A stretch of DNA of 64,000 nucleotides from Thermoanaerobaculum sp. (lineage in GTDB: Bacteria; Acidobacteriota; Thermoanaerobaculia; Multivoradales; UBA5704): assembly GCA_021154885.1 (NCBI GenBank), contig JAJKHS010000108.1, positions 55,229 through 119,228 on the forward strand. Direction: 5' to 3'. Positions within the stretch are counted from its first letter, which is position 1. Every line of letters begins with the position of its first letter. Position numbers and translations under genes: made by a program. This document shows positions 42,660 through 53,400 of the stretch, piece after piece. The notes beneath the pieces were generated by a model that was not told the DNA's origin, made no database searches, and saw nothing but the letters and a program-made list of their open reading frames with translations.

Positions 42660-45470
42660 ATGAGCTCGTTGCGTCGATGGCTGCTTCCGGTCGTCCTAAC
42701 CCTGGCGTTCGCCGCCCCGCTCGCCGCGCAGACCACCGGCGGCATCGTCGGACGGGTCACCGACGAGGCTGGCGGCGTGCTGCCCGGCGTGACCGTCGAG
42801 GCCCGGAGCCCGGCCCTCCAGGGATCGCGCACCGCGGTCACCGACGGCACCGGCTCCTACCGCCTCAACCTGCTGCCGCCGGGCGATTACTCCGTCTCCT
42901 TCACCGGCCAGGGCCTCGCCACCGAGATGAAGCAGGGCGTGACGGTAGGGCTGAACAAGGACTCCACGCTCAACGTCAACCTGCGGGCCGCGGTCACCGA
43001 GTCGATCACCATCACCAGCGCCGTGCCGGTGGTGGACACCACCTCCGCCGCCGTGGGGACCAACCTCAACGCCGCCACCATCCAGACCCTCCCCACCGGC
43101 CGCAACTACTCCGCCATCGTCCAGATCACCCCCGGCGTCTCCTCCGATGCCAACCCGGACAACGCCGGACAAGCGTCGATCGCCGTCTACGGCTCGACCG
43201 GGGCGGAGAACGTCTTCTACATCGACGGCGTCAACACCACGGGCGCCGAGTTCGGCTTCCAGGGCAAGGAGCTGAACTTCGAGTTCATCCAGGCGGTGGA
43301 CGTCAAGACCGGCGGCTACGAAGCCGAATTCGGCCGCTCGACCGGCGGCATCATCAACGTCATCACCAAGTCGGGCGGCAACGAGTTCCACGGCGACGTC
43401 TTCGGCTACTTCGACAACGACTCGCTGCAGAGCCACGCCGAGACCGTGGTCTCGACCGGCGGCACCACCGCCGGCTTCCGGCAGCAGGACTATGGGCTCG
43501 ACATCGGCGGCCGTATCGTCACCGACAAGCTCTGGTTCTTCGCCGCCTACGACAAGGTCGACAACAAGCTCGACAGCACCCTGCCCGGCGGACCGCTCGC
43601 CGGCCAGACGGTGACGTCGAACAGCGACCACAAGCTGGGATCGGGAAAGCTCACCTGGCACCTCACCGGCAGCCAGTCGCTTATCGGCCTCTTTTTCCAG
43701 GACCCGCGGGACGATACCGGCGCCATCGACGACGCCCAGCATTCGCTCAACGGCGACCCGCTCACCTTCGGCGGCGTGCGCAGCTTCGGCGGCAAGGACT
43801 ACGCCCTGCGCTACCAGGGGATCCTCGCCGCCTCCTGGCTGCTGGCAGGGCAGGTGGCCCAGCACCGCGAGGAGAACTCGGTGGGACCGGCGAGCGCCGC
43901 CGGCGACGTCATCCAGTTCCGCTCGGTGGACGACAACTTCTTCCAGACCGGCGGCTTCGGGCTGCTCCAGACCAAGACCTTCAAGCGCGACTTCGAGGGC
44001 GGCTCCGTGACCCGCTACCTGTCGAAGCATGAGATCAAGCTCGGGCTCGAGTACGAGAAGGAGTCGGCGGACGTGGTGCGCCGCTTCACTGGCGGCCAGC
44101 AGATCGACGTCTTCGCCAACGCCGTCAACCCAGGCAAGCCGGTCTACAGCCACTTCTACTGGACGACGCCCACGGCGACGGTCGCCAGCGCCCCGGTCTC
44201 CCAGCTCACCGCCGCGCCCCAGCACAAGAACTCGACGGTCTATCTCCAGGATCGCTGGAACGTGCTGCCGAACCTGACCCTCAACCTCGGCCTGCGCTGG
44301 GACCGCCAGCAGATCATCGACGCCCAGGGCACCCAGCAGATCGATCTCAAGAAAGATCTCGCGCCGCGCTTCGGCCTCATCTGGGACCCGAGCGGGAATG
44401 GCCGCTCGAAGCTCTACTTCTCCTATGGGCGGTATTACGAGCAGATCCCCATGGACCTGGTGATCCGTTCCTTCTCCTTCGAGCGGCAGGCGCGCATCTT
44501 CAACTACAGCCCCACCAGCACCGCTCCGGACCCGGGCGCCGAAGAGGACATCGGCCTGACCTCGGCCATCTTCGGCGGCTTCACCGAGCCCGCGGACCCC
44601 GACCTGCGCAACCAGTACATCAACGAGTACATCCTCGGCTATGAGCGCGAGGTCCTCCCCGACCTGGCGCTGGGGATCAAGGGGGTCTATCGCAACTATG
44701 GCGAGGTGATCGAGGACTTCCTCTGCCGCAGCGACGGCACCTACTGCATCGGCAATCCGGGCCGCGGCATCATGCAGCGGGTCTTCACCCTCGACTACTC
44801 GCAGACCTTCCCGGCGCCGAAGCCGAAGCGCGTCTACAAGGGCCTCGAGCTCGACGCCACCAAGCGCCTCTCGAACCACTGGCAGGCCCTCGCCTCCTAC
44901 GTCTATTCCAAGCTGGACGGCAACTTCGACGGCCTCTACTCGCCGTTCACCAACGTCGGCGCCGATCCCAACATCTCGGCGGCCTATGACTATTACGACT
45001 TCTTCACCAACGGCAGCGACCTCTCCAGGATCACCAACAAGGGGCCGCTGTCGAACGACCGCCGGCATCAATTCAAGCTCGCGGGGATCTACGAGACTCC
45101 CTGGAAGCTGATGGTGGGCCTCTCGACCTACTACCGGTCCGGCACGCCGCTGACGCGCTACGGCTACTCGGACATCTACGCCCGCTACGAGTTCTTCCTC
45201 ACCGAGCGCGGCGCCGAGGGGCGGACGCCGGACGACTACGACGTGGACCTCCACCTCGGCTATCCCCTCACCGTGGGACCGGCAAGGGTGAACCTCCTCT
45301 TCGACGTCTTCAACCTGCTGAACGCCCAGCGGCCCGTCCTGCTGGACGAGCGCTGGGGATTCCAGGAGGCGGACAATTCCTCCCCCACTCCCGTCAATCC
45401 GGGTTACCTGAAACCGGTGCTGCGCACGCCGCCGCGATCGTTGCGTCTGGGAGTGCGCCTGAGCTTCTGA
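42660..45470 (+). CDS. TonB-dependent receptor with carboxypeptidase-regulatory-like domain (Oar-like)
   Basis: A 936-residue outer-membrane protein. Signal peptide at 1-23. A carboxypeptidase-regulatory-like beta-sandwich spans about 25-105 (GGIVGRVTDEAGGVLPGVTVEA, then LLPPGDYSVSF). The plug domain (about 120-235) includes YGSTGAENVFYIDGVNTTG and GRSTGGIINVITKSGGNEFHG. A beta-barrel runs to a C-terminal Phe (LRLGVRLSF), as outer-membrane barrels require. This architecture is abundant in Acidobacteriota and Myxococcota. The substrate is unknown. The ATG at 42660 has AAGGAGG 5 bases upstream; the in-frame extension to 42564 is non-coding. Convergent with the giant operon, 19 bases apart. Confidence 0.93.
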   Translation: MSSLRRWLLPVVLTLAFAAPLAAQTTGGIVGRVTDEAGGVLPGVTVEARSPALQGSRTAVTDGTGSYRLNLLPPGDYSVSFTGQGLATEMKQGVTVGLNKDSTLNVNLRAAVTESITITSAVPVVDTTSAAVGTNLNAATIQTLPTGRNYSAIVQITPGVSSDANPDNAGQASIAVYGSTGAENVFYIDGVNTTGAEFGFQGKELNFEFIQAVDVKTGGYEAEFGRSTGGIINVITKSGGNEFHGDVFGYFDNDSLQSHAETVVSTGGTTAGFRQQDYGLDIGGRIVTDKLWFFAAYDKVDNKLDSTLPGGPLAGQTVTSNSDHKLGSGKLTWHLTGSQSLIGLFFQDPRDDTGAIDDAQHSLNGDPLTFGGVRSFGGKDYALRYQGILAASWLLAGQVAQHREENSVGPASAAGDVIQFRSVDDNFFQTGGFGLLQTKTFKRDFEGGSVTRYLSKHEIKLGLEYEKESADVVRRFTGGQQIDVFANAVNPGKPVYSHFYWTTPTATVASAPVSQLTAAPQHKNSTVYLQDRWNVLPNLTLNLGLRWDRQQIIDAQGTQQIDLKKDLAPRFGLIWDPSGNGRSKLYFSYGRYYEQIPMDLVIRSFSFERQARIFNYSPTSTAPDPGAEEDIGLTSAIFGGFTEPADPDLRNQYINEYILGYEREVLPDLALGIKGVYRNYGEVIEDFLCRSDGTYCIGNPGRGIMQRVFTLDYSQTFPAPKPKRVYKGLELDATKRLSNHWQALASYVYSKLDGNFDGLYSPFTNVGADPNISAAYDYYDFFTNGSDLSRITNKGPLSNDRRHQFKLAGIYETPWKLMVGLSTYYRSGTPLTRYGYSDIYARYEFFLTERGAEGRTPDDYDVDLHLGYPLTVGPARVNLLFDVFNLLNAQRPVLLDERWGFQEADNSSPTPVNPGYLKPVLRTPPRSLRLGVRLSF

Positions 45471-45489
45471 GCGGCCTGCGCGGTAGAGC

Positions 45490-48400
45490 TCAAATCGTGA
45501 GCACTTTGTCGGTGAGGCTGAAGAGGCCTGAAGAGTTCTCCACCCGTACGCGGAACCGGTTGTACACCGGTTGTCCCTCGTCGGCGTTTTCCTTGGGGAG
45601 GACGTTGGTTCCGAGATCGGTGGCCGCCAGGTTCACGGTGACGCTCTGGTTGGTCTTGAGGCGGTAGATCGTCAGCCAGTTGCCGGCGCTGCTCATCTTG
45701 TCCAGATAGTAAGTGCCGTTATAAACCGTCGTGGGCCACGCCAGGATGACCCCCGTCAAGGTCGCCGGACTCCCGGAAAGACCGTCCGAGGTGTAGGTGA
45801 TTTCGGGCGCTTCCGGGTTGATCGTATCGATCATCACCGTCAGGAGCACCTTCGAGGGTTGCGAGGGAGCCCAATCCGTTCCTCCGTCGGGCTTCTTCAC
45901 CTTACGGAGCGCCACGAGGCGGTAGAACAGGGGATCTCCATACGGCACGAACCCGCTCTCGAAGTCATCAGACAACGAGAGGCTCAGCTTGCCGGCCTGA
46001 CCGGTCGCCTCAAGGTCGACGGTCTTCACGAGCTGCATCGTGCGCGCCGAGAGCGCGCCGGCGGCATCGGTGGCGCGATAGATGAGCATGCGCCTCACCC
46101 TTTGCACGGCGGGATACGCGTTGACTTCGAAGTTGACGGCAGGACCGAGGCCGGCGAGCAGGTCCGGTTCTCGTACGTACATCTTCTTCACGGCGGGCGC
46201 ATCGGGCGGGCGCGTGTTGATCAATTGAACCGGCCCGGCAATGGGACCCGGATCGCCCAGGCGTCCCCGGTTTCCAATCTCGCGGCCGCAGTAGAAGAAA
46301 ACGTTGTTGCCCGTTCCGTCGAGCGTGAAGTCCGTGAACTGAACCTCGAACCCGTTACCGGTCCGCTTCGCCATCGGTGCCATGTCGAACGCCGGATCGT
46401 TGGGTGGCAGCAGAGTCCCCTGCGTATTGCGGATGTTCTGCGGCTTCGGCACGGGCACGTAGGAAGGTCCTTTGATGAAGTCGTAGATCAGCGGCAGCTC
46501 GGTGAGCGCCGTGAACGCGCCGGCGACGGCTTCCCGCAGACCGGCCAGGATCACACCCGGAGCGGAGCTGTTGAGCGCACCTCCCTTGTCGGGATTGGGA
46601 AACGCGTATCCATCTTCGGCTGGAAATTTTCTGAACGTTCCATTCGTGTTCGAGTGGGTTGGATCGAAGTATGGATGGCCGGGGCCGGGAACGTCATAGA
46701 CGTAGTCGAAGCTGAGCAGGTTCCGCCAGCGTTCGGCGCCATGGGGATCGTCTTCGCCGAGGAGCGCGAGTTGCTGCCGGACGGCGTCGTAGGTGTCGTC
46801 CTTGTACAAGGTGCGGAGGATGGCCTCGTCGTTCGTCCGATACATCGCCACCGCAAACGGTTTGTGCGCGAAGTCGATCCGGAAGGTATAGGATGACTTG
46901 AAATAGAAGTCGGGCCGCGTCGCATAATCACCGCCCCTCGGCTGCGCGGGCTCGAGAGGCGGGATGAATTCGAGCGCCACGATGGGCGCGGGGAGCCCCA
47001 CCGGCGACGAAACCTGCTGCGCGGTATCGCGCGACCGGGCTCCGAGCCATGTCCTGCGGTTACCTTCGCCGGCCGCGGGCAGAATCGTGCTCTCCCCGAA
47101 GCCGTGCGCTGCATCCGCATGCAGGTAGACCTTGTACCCCGGATAATAGTTCACGGTCACCGGAACGCCCGTGATGATCGGGTCGGCCGGGTCGAAGTCG
47201 TTGTCGACGACGTGCAGCACGAGCGGCTGACCGTCGCCGGCGTGCTCCACGAGAAGCACCTCGAGGACTTTCTTCGGGCCATTCGGATCGTGAGCTCTCG
47301 CAACGCGGACCACGCCCTTGTACCACTCCACCGGATCGGCCTCGGCGCTTTGGGGATGGTGTGACAAGAGATAGGTTTGAAAATCGAGCCGGTAGACTCC
47401 CGGTTCCGGCGCCGACAGCGGTTCCGCCGTCGCGATGGCCGCAGACAGCACGCCGCGCAGGCTCACCGTGACGGTGTCGCCATCCTGCACGTACGTTTCC
47501 TGGTGCGTCGTCCACGAGCTGTCGCCGATGGCGATCGTTCGCGACAGCGGGTTCGGCGTGCCCCAGGAGCTCGCATCGGCCATGTTTTCCACGGCCATGA
47601 AGATCACTTGCGCGTTGGCGGAGCTCACGTCCGGTTTGACGTACTCCTGCACGGTCACGAAGGCTCCCGAGGAGCCGGGATCGGAAGGGTTCCCTTTCAC
47701 GTTTTTCTGCACCGTGAAGATGGGACCTTCGCCCGCCACGGCCGACGGGGACACGGCGGCGATGACGTAGCTCTCCTGCTGGCAACTGAGCACGCCACCC
47801 ACGAAGTTGCCGAACAAGGCCGGAGCGAGCGCCGGATCGATGGTCGTGCCCTGGCTGTTCACCGTGTAGCCTGCGGTGCGGAGGATGGCGTTGCGGCCGT
47901 CGGCCGGATCGTCGTCCACGGATTTGACGGCTCCCACCACGTTGCGCGGCAGGTCCTGCCGGAAGAACAGCTCCACAGTATCGGCAAATCCGTAGTTGAC
48001 GTCGTGCGTGTGGAAATAGTCGAACGTGACGCGAACCAGCGTCTTGTCGGGCCCGGTCAGATTCGCCAGCGCGCCCTGCTCGGCGGCCGTGGTGAGCATG
48101 AGCGGCGACTCGGATTGAATGAGCTGCACGGCAAAATTGGTGGGCGGCAGCAGGCGGGCCGCTTTCTTGATGGCCGTGGCATCGGTTGCCACCACGTTTC
48201 CCACGGGAGAAACACGGGAGAACCAGTTGATGCCGTAGCCGCCGTACTCATGGACGCCGTTCTCTCGCTCTTCATGGCGCAGGATCGGCTTGGCGGAATC
48301 GTGGTTGTTCGGCAGCGGCAGCGCTTCGAATTGCGGCGGGGTGTCGAGATCCTTGTACACCGCGTCGTGCGCGATCTCCGGCTTGCGCCATGCAGCCTCG

Positions 48401-50475
48401 CCCTGCTTGCAGTATTCGACGCCGTAGAACAGACTGGAGGTCTTGTCGGTCGCAGAGAACTCGACCGGCGGAACGAAGAATGGATTCAGCGACGCAAGGT
48501 CGTCGTCCGGCTCGATGAACAGGTTGACATAGCGTGCGAGACCGTCCGGCGTGTACCCTTGAGGATCGGTGAGCAAGGACGGCTGCGGCTCTCCGTTGTC
48601 GACGGTCAGGCCGTAGGTCACCTCTTTCAGGAGGGGCGTGTCCGGCAGGCGGTGATCGACCGGCCGGGTCGGGACGCCCATGTAGTAATGGCGCACCGGT
48701 CGCGCGACGTTGGAGTCGTCGAGCGCGCCCTCGGTATCGTACACGCCGAGATAAATGAGCTCGTCCGTGTCGCTCCCGAAGTCGAGGTCCAGGACCCCAA
48801 GTCCGAGCATGCGTGCCACGTGGAAATCGAGGGACACCATGCGCAGGGCGTCCAGCATGCTGACCTGGATAGAGCCATCCTGCGGCTGGACGGCGCCCGG
48901 CAGCGTGTCGACGGCGAGCGGATCGGTGTTGCTCAACGCGATGTAGCGCTGCACGCCCTCCTTCAGGCCGCCGGGGCGCGTCCAGCGGTCCTGATAGTTG
49001 GCTGTATTGAGCAGCGCCTGATCATTGAACTTCTGCCACTGGCCGTTCACCGCGCCGGGCTCCGGTTCAAGACGGCTGAACGCCAGGTTGTCGTCGAGGG
49101 TCAACGCCAGCTTGCCGAGGTTCTCCCAAAGCGCGCCCGCGATGTAATCGTCGTAGGTCTCCAGCTCGGCCTTGCGCGGATACCCCTCCGTCACGTCGAA
49201 ACGGATGGAGCGCATGTTCTCCGACCGGATGCGCGCCGGGCAGTCGTTCTTCTTGCTCTGGCAGAACCAGAGGTCGTCGAGGCCGAAGTCGTTGCCCTGG
49301 CCGGCGACGGACGACGAAAAGATCTCGACGACGACCACCTCGGAAGCCCCCGAATTCCACGCGATCGTGAACGGCTCCCATACGTTGAGGGCAGACGGTG
49401 TCGCCAGATCGAAATTCCGCACCATGCCGGCGGACGTGAACCGAGCTTGCAGCGGGACGGAAGGATGGTCTTTGGTCGTCGTGTCGATGGAGGACAGCCA
49501 GCCGGTGAAGTTGTAGTCGGTCCCGCGGTCCACGATCAGCCGGAACCGCAACACCGCCTTACCGGGCACCGTGTCGCCGTCGACGGTGAGGAATTTCGCT
49601 CCCAAGTGCGGCAGTCCCCGCCACCAAGGATTCACCTTGGAGGCGTCCGCCGTCACGCTGATGACACCGGGGTGGGCGCCTCCCTGCAATACGTAATCCG
49701 TCCCGAACCAGAAAGCGCCGGCGGCGGGGTCCTGCTCGAAACCGCCGTTGCTCAGCAGGTTGGGCCCGCCGCAGATGGCAGGAGCATCCGCCGGCACTGC
49801 CCGCCGCCCCATCCGCGGCCGGTCCGGCGGGCTTGGGTGGTCGGCAGGAGGACACCACGCCTCGTTCGTGAACTTCTTCCGGCAGGACACGAACAGGGGC
49901 GCAAGGGGGACGTTCGTCTCGACGCTCAACGCCTCCGCCCGCATGACGGTGACCGCCGCGCGCGCCACGTCGAATTCCGCCGCGAAGAAGAGCTTGTCCT
50001 TGAGCTCCACCTCCATCAAGCCCGGACAATATTGTTGGACGAACTGCTGGGGCTGCGCTGCCGGGTCGGTGGCGGCGCGCACGGCGGCGTATCTCGCCGT
50101 GTCGCGAAAATGGACGTATACCACCGTGGTCTTTTCGGTGAGCTTGTAGATCCAGAACGCCAGCGCGTCGTTCACCACGGCGGGCGCGACGGAAAAGTCC
50201 ACGACGAGGGGAAACCGTTGGACGTACGGCGAGCGGAACAACGTCACGGAGTCGTCGGGCCGGTTGAAGTTCACCTTCGTCGCGGCGTAATTCCCTTTCG
50301 CCAGGTGAGTGTCGCCGAGGTTGCGCAGCAGAATCCAGCGCGCCTGGGCACCGTAGGAGCTGCCGTCGGCGCCGGTCGAGCCCACGGTCTGCAGGTAGAG
50401 ATAGGGGGACTGCACCTTGAATTCCGTCGCCGGGAAAACGATCGGAGCGTTTTTGGTCGTAGCTATGGTAGCCAT
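45490..50475 (-). CDS. Giant protein of unknown function, operon gene 3 (1661 residues)
   Basis: No signal peptide or transmembrane segment; starts MATIATTKNAPIVFP. About residue 238 on, CGGPNLLSNGGFEQDPAAGAFWFG is the opening of a carbohydrate-binding-like jelly roll (NxGFE pattern). The middle about 900 residues are beta-rich and not assignable. From about 1418, two fibronectin type III-like modules (PPDAPAVKKMYVREPDLL, and later NPEAPEITYTSDGLSGSP) end the protein. The composition is rich in Asp, Pro and Val, as in large structural or secreted proteins. It begins 15 bases after the 2155-residue gene. No known toxin or enzyme motif is visible. Confidence 0.85.
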   Translation of the reverse strand: MATIATTKNAPIVFPATEFKVQSPYLYLQTVGSTGADGSSYGAQARWILLRNLGDTHLAKGNYAATKVNFNRPDDSVTLFRSPYVQRFPLVVDFSVAPAVVNDALAFWIYKLTEKTTVVYVHFRDTARYAAVRAATDPAAQPQQFVQQYCPGLMEVELKDKLFFAAEFDVARAAVTVMRAEALSVETNVPLAPLFVSCRKKFTNEAWCPPADHPSPPDRPRMGRRAVPADAPAICGGPNLLSNGGFEQDPAAGAFWFGTDYVLQGGAHPGVISVTADASKVNPWWRGLPHLGAKFLTVDGDTVPGKAVLRFRLIVDRGTDYNFTGWLSSIDTTTKDHPSVPLQARFTSAGMVRNFDLATPSALNVWEPFTIAWNSGASEVVVVEIFSSSVAGQGNDFGLDDLWFCQSKKNDCPARIRSENMRSIRFDVTEGYPRKAELETYDDYIAGALWENLGKLALTLDDNLAFSRLEPEPGAVNGQWQKFNDQALLNTANYQDRWTRPGGLKEGVQRYIALSNTDPLAVDTLPGAVQPQDGSIQVSMLDALRMVSLDFHVARMLGLGVLDLDFGSDTDELIYLGVYDTEGALDDSNVARPVRHYYMGVPTRPVDHRLPDTPLLKEVTYGLTVDNGEPQPSLLTDPQGYTPDGLARYVNLFIEPDDDLASLNPFFVPPVEFSATDKTSSLFYGVEYCKQGEAAWRKPEIAHDAVYKDLDTPPQFEALPLPNNHDSAKPILRHEERENGVHEYGGYGINWFSRVSPVGNVVATDATAIKKAARLLPPTNFAVQLIQSESPLMLTTAAEQGALANLTGPDKTLVRVTFDYFHTHDVNYGFADTVELFFRQDLPRNVVGAVKSVDDDPADGRNAILRTAGYTVNSQGTTIDPALAPALFGNFVGGVLSCQQESYVIAAVSPSAVAGEGPIFTVQKNVKGNPSDPGSSGAFVTVQEYVKPDVSSANAQVIFMAVENMADASSWGTPNPLSRTIAIGDSSWTTHQETYVQDGDTVTVSLRGVLSAAIATAEPLSAPEPGVYRLDFQTYLLSHHPQSAEADPVEWYKGVVRVARAHDPNGPKKVLEVLLVEHAGDGQPLVLHVVDNDFDPADPIITGVPVTVNYYPGYKVYLHADAAHGFGESTILPAAGEGNRRTWLGARSRDTAQQVSSPVGLPAPIVALEFIPPLEPAQPRGGDYATRPDFYFKSSYTFRIDFAHKPFAVAMYRTNDEAILRTLYKDDTYDAVRQQLALLGEDDPHGAERWRNLLSFDYVYDVPGPGHPYFDPTHSNTNGTFRKFPAEDGYAFPNPDKGGALNSSAPGVILAGLREAVAGAFTALTELPLIYDFIKGPSYVPVPKPQNIRNTQGTLLPPNDPAFDMAPMAKRTGNGFEVQFTDFTLDGTGNNVFFYCGREIGNRGRLGDPGPIAGPVQLINTRPPDAPAVKKMYVREPDLLAGLGPAVNFEVNAYPAVQRVRRMLIYRATDAAGALSARTMQLVKTVDLEATGQAGKLSLSLSDDFESGFVPYGDPLFYRLVALRKVKKPDGGTDWAPSQPSKVLLTVMIDTINPEAPEITYTSDGLSGSPATLTGVILAWPTTVYNGTYYLDKMSSAGNWLTIYRLKTNQSVTVNLAATDLGTNVLPKENADEGQPVYNRFRVRVENSSGLFSLTDKVLTI

Positions 50476-50490
50476 AATCGTCACGCGATC

Positions 50491-53400
50491 TCAGACGTTG
50501 GTAGGAAGGGTGCCGGTCACGACCACGGTGCGGTCCACGTAGTCGGAGCCATCCCACTCGACGTACGCGAAGCGGAGCTTCATCTGGGTCACGGGGATCC
50601 CTTTCGACGGATGCATCACGAAGGCCTGCGAACGGTCTTTCGAGAACAAGACCTGATAGGCGAGATCGGGGCTCAGCCCTTGCATCACGCGCAGGGTACG
50701 CGGCAGGACGTCGTCAGGCAGCTTCGGATCGTTGAACGGCTCAGGGTTGCGAACCCACACCGCCACGACGGCATTCGTCGTGCTGTTGCGGACGACGTTG
50801 AATTCGGTGCCTGCGGCGGCATCGAGCGGCGGCCGCGCGAGCACGCCCTCCACGAGACGGTCGAAGGGATCGGCCCAGGTGCCGGCCAGCGCCGCATTGG
50901 GCGCGGAGAGGTTTCCCGTCACGACGTCATACATCAGGTTGACGTCCGCAACCGTCAGCGGCACGTCGATGCGGAAGACGGCGTCGCGCTGGTTTCCTTT
51001 GCCGTCGTCGAGGCGATAGCTGTTCACCTGCGCGGCAAAATCCGGATAGCGCGACGTCTGAAAAACGTAGCGGTGCACTTCCTGGATCCGCCCCTGGTAG
51101 ACGTTGTTCACGATCGCCGTGTAGAGCTTGAGCGGCTTGAGGTAGCGCGGCGTCACCTGGGTGTACACGCTGGCCGGCTTGATCATGTCGCCGCCCGACG
51201 TCCAGCATTTCCCGCCTACGAAATCGGGATTGAGGAGCTCCGGGTTGCGCAGGTTCAGCAATGTCCGCACGTCCTCGGGGATGCGCGGATCGTCGTCCGC
51301 CGGCCAGGACACAACGGCCTGGGGAATCGCGGTCGTGGTCACGTTGGGCGGCGGCGGATTCGGAATCGAAGTGTTTTCCGCCGGGTCCTTGACGACGATC
51401 TGCATCTCGTTGCCCGTGAGCGCGGGCAGACCGTTGTAGGCGGGCCATGAGCCGAAGAAATGATAGACGTAGCGCTTGGTGAAGAACAGCAGGATGCGTG
51501 CGTCCTCGTAGAACAACGGCTTCGCCCGGATGAGCTCGCCGTCGGCGTTCGGGTACGAGCGGCGGTAGTCGATGTAGCCTTTGAGGCCGGTGAGCAGGTA
51601 TTGGTCGGGCGTCTTGCCGGCCATGACGTAGCCGGCCTTGGGATCGGTGTGGAAATACCCGACCGGCCCGGCCGTGCGGAAGCCGAAATAGAAGTCCCTG
51701 GCGGGAGTCGGCGAGCCGTTCACCGTGTCGCGAACCTGCAGACGAATGGAGTACGTCGTGTCGGGCCGCCACACCGGGGTGAGCCACTTTTCAATGGCCT
51801 GGACCGCGTTCCCATAGTCCTGCTCGATGGCCGCCTGGCCCGGCACCGTGAGATTGAGCTGGTGATCGTCGAGCGAAAGGCAGCAGACCTCGTGGAGCAA
51901 GGTCGAACAGGGATAGCCGTCCGGCGGACGTAGCGGGCCGTGGCCGTTGACGAAGCCGAGGAGCTGCTGAACGGCCGCCAGTTGATCGCTCAGCGCCTGG
52001 CATGCCGCGCTTTGGCTCTCCACCTCGCGCGTCAGCTCCTCACAGCGGCGCGTCAGCTCGTCGAGCTTGTGCTGGTTGGCCGCGTACAGCTCGCGATACA
52101 GCTTGTCGTATTGCCGGCAGAACAGATCGTGCGCGGAGACCACCGAGATGGGGTGGCAATCATGAGGGTCGATCGCTTCGACGACCTCCAGATCGCTCCA
52201 GCAGTCGAGATGGTCGAGACCTTGGCACTGGCATCGTGGACACGGCAGCTTCCCCGCCACCCGGCGCGCGGGTGCGAGGCTCGGGACCGCCTGCAACATT
52301 GCCCGCGTCTTCTCGGTGAAGACGATGAGCTCATCCAGAGTGGCGAACAGCGCCGGGCTGGCGGCGGTGAACGTGCGCGACGCGTCCACGATGTGAAAGA
52401 AATACTGGCCGGCCCGCGGGTTCATGATCGCATACGCCCCGGCGCTGCGCGCGCGTTCGAGCGTATCGATCATCGCCCGCTCTGCCGCCGCGGCATCCGG
52501 GTAGCGATGGAGACCGTTCAGCAGGACGGCGTCGGCCTGATCGTCGTAAACGCTGAACCGGAGCTGAGACCGTCCGGCCGCATCGCGCTCCTCGACCAGG
52601 TCATAGCTGAACGCCGACGGCACGTGCGGGAAGCACCGTGCGAACCGGCCGCGGAAATCGGCGGCTTCCTTGCACGCCTTCGTCTGCGCGGCCTGCAGCC
52701 CGGCGAGCTGGCGGTGGCATTCCTCGACCTGCGATTGCAGAGCCTGGAGCGCCGGCCCCAACGGATCCGCCGTGATCCCGTTCGGCGAGCACCCGGTGCT
52801 CCGGATCCGTGCGAGATCCTGCTCGAGACCTTGGACCCTCGCCCGCAGCGCATCGGTCGCGGCGCCGGCCGGACCTTCGTAGACCTCCCGGTGCAGGGCC
52901 TCGATCTGCACACTGGAGGCGTAGACGACGGCAGGGTCGGCATGGACCGGCTCGATCTCGACTTTCGCCACCGGCGCCTCGGGATGGTCGTACCGGACCG
53001 GCGCCAGCAATTGCAGTTGCGTCAACGAGCGGGTTTCCACCAGCGTATACACGGACGTCGCCCCGACGGTCTCGCGCTTGTAGAACCGGAGGGCGGCTCC
53101 GGAGGAGAACGTGGTCAGCTTGAGGTCGACTTCCGCGCACGGCTTGTTGAACACGATCTGCGCGGTGGCCTCGTTGGCGAATATCAGCGAGCGCAGCACT
53201 CCGGCGGGACCGTTCCAATCGATCACCGTGCCCGTCCCGCCCGCCACGCGATACAGCACGGTGCTCATCTGCTGCCACTTCCCATCGGGATAGACGGTTC
53301 CCGGCGGCACGGCCGCCCAGGTGATGCAATGCGGGTCGCGAAGCTTGGTCTGACAGAACAGCGTGGCGCTCGTGATGCCCATCTGCTCGGGGACGTACCA

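Noticed and set aside
42696..45254. 852-codon open frame antisense to the TonB receptor
   Set aside because: Antisense shadow caused by high GC codon bias; no family motif, and the sense gene is fully supported.
47377..51450. 1357-codon open frame antisense to the giant genes
   Set aside because: Very Arg/His-rich and Val-rich composition typical of a GC shadow frame; it crosses the junction of two well-supported genes.
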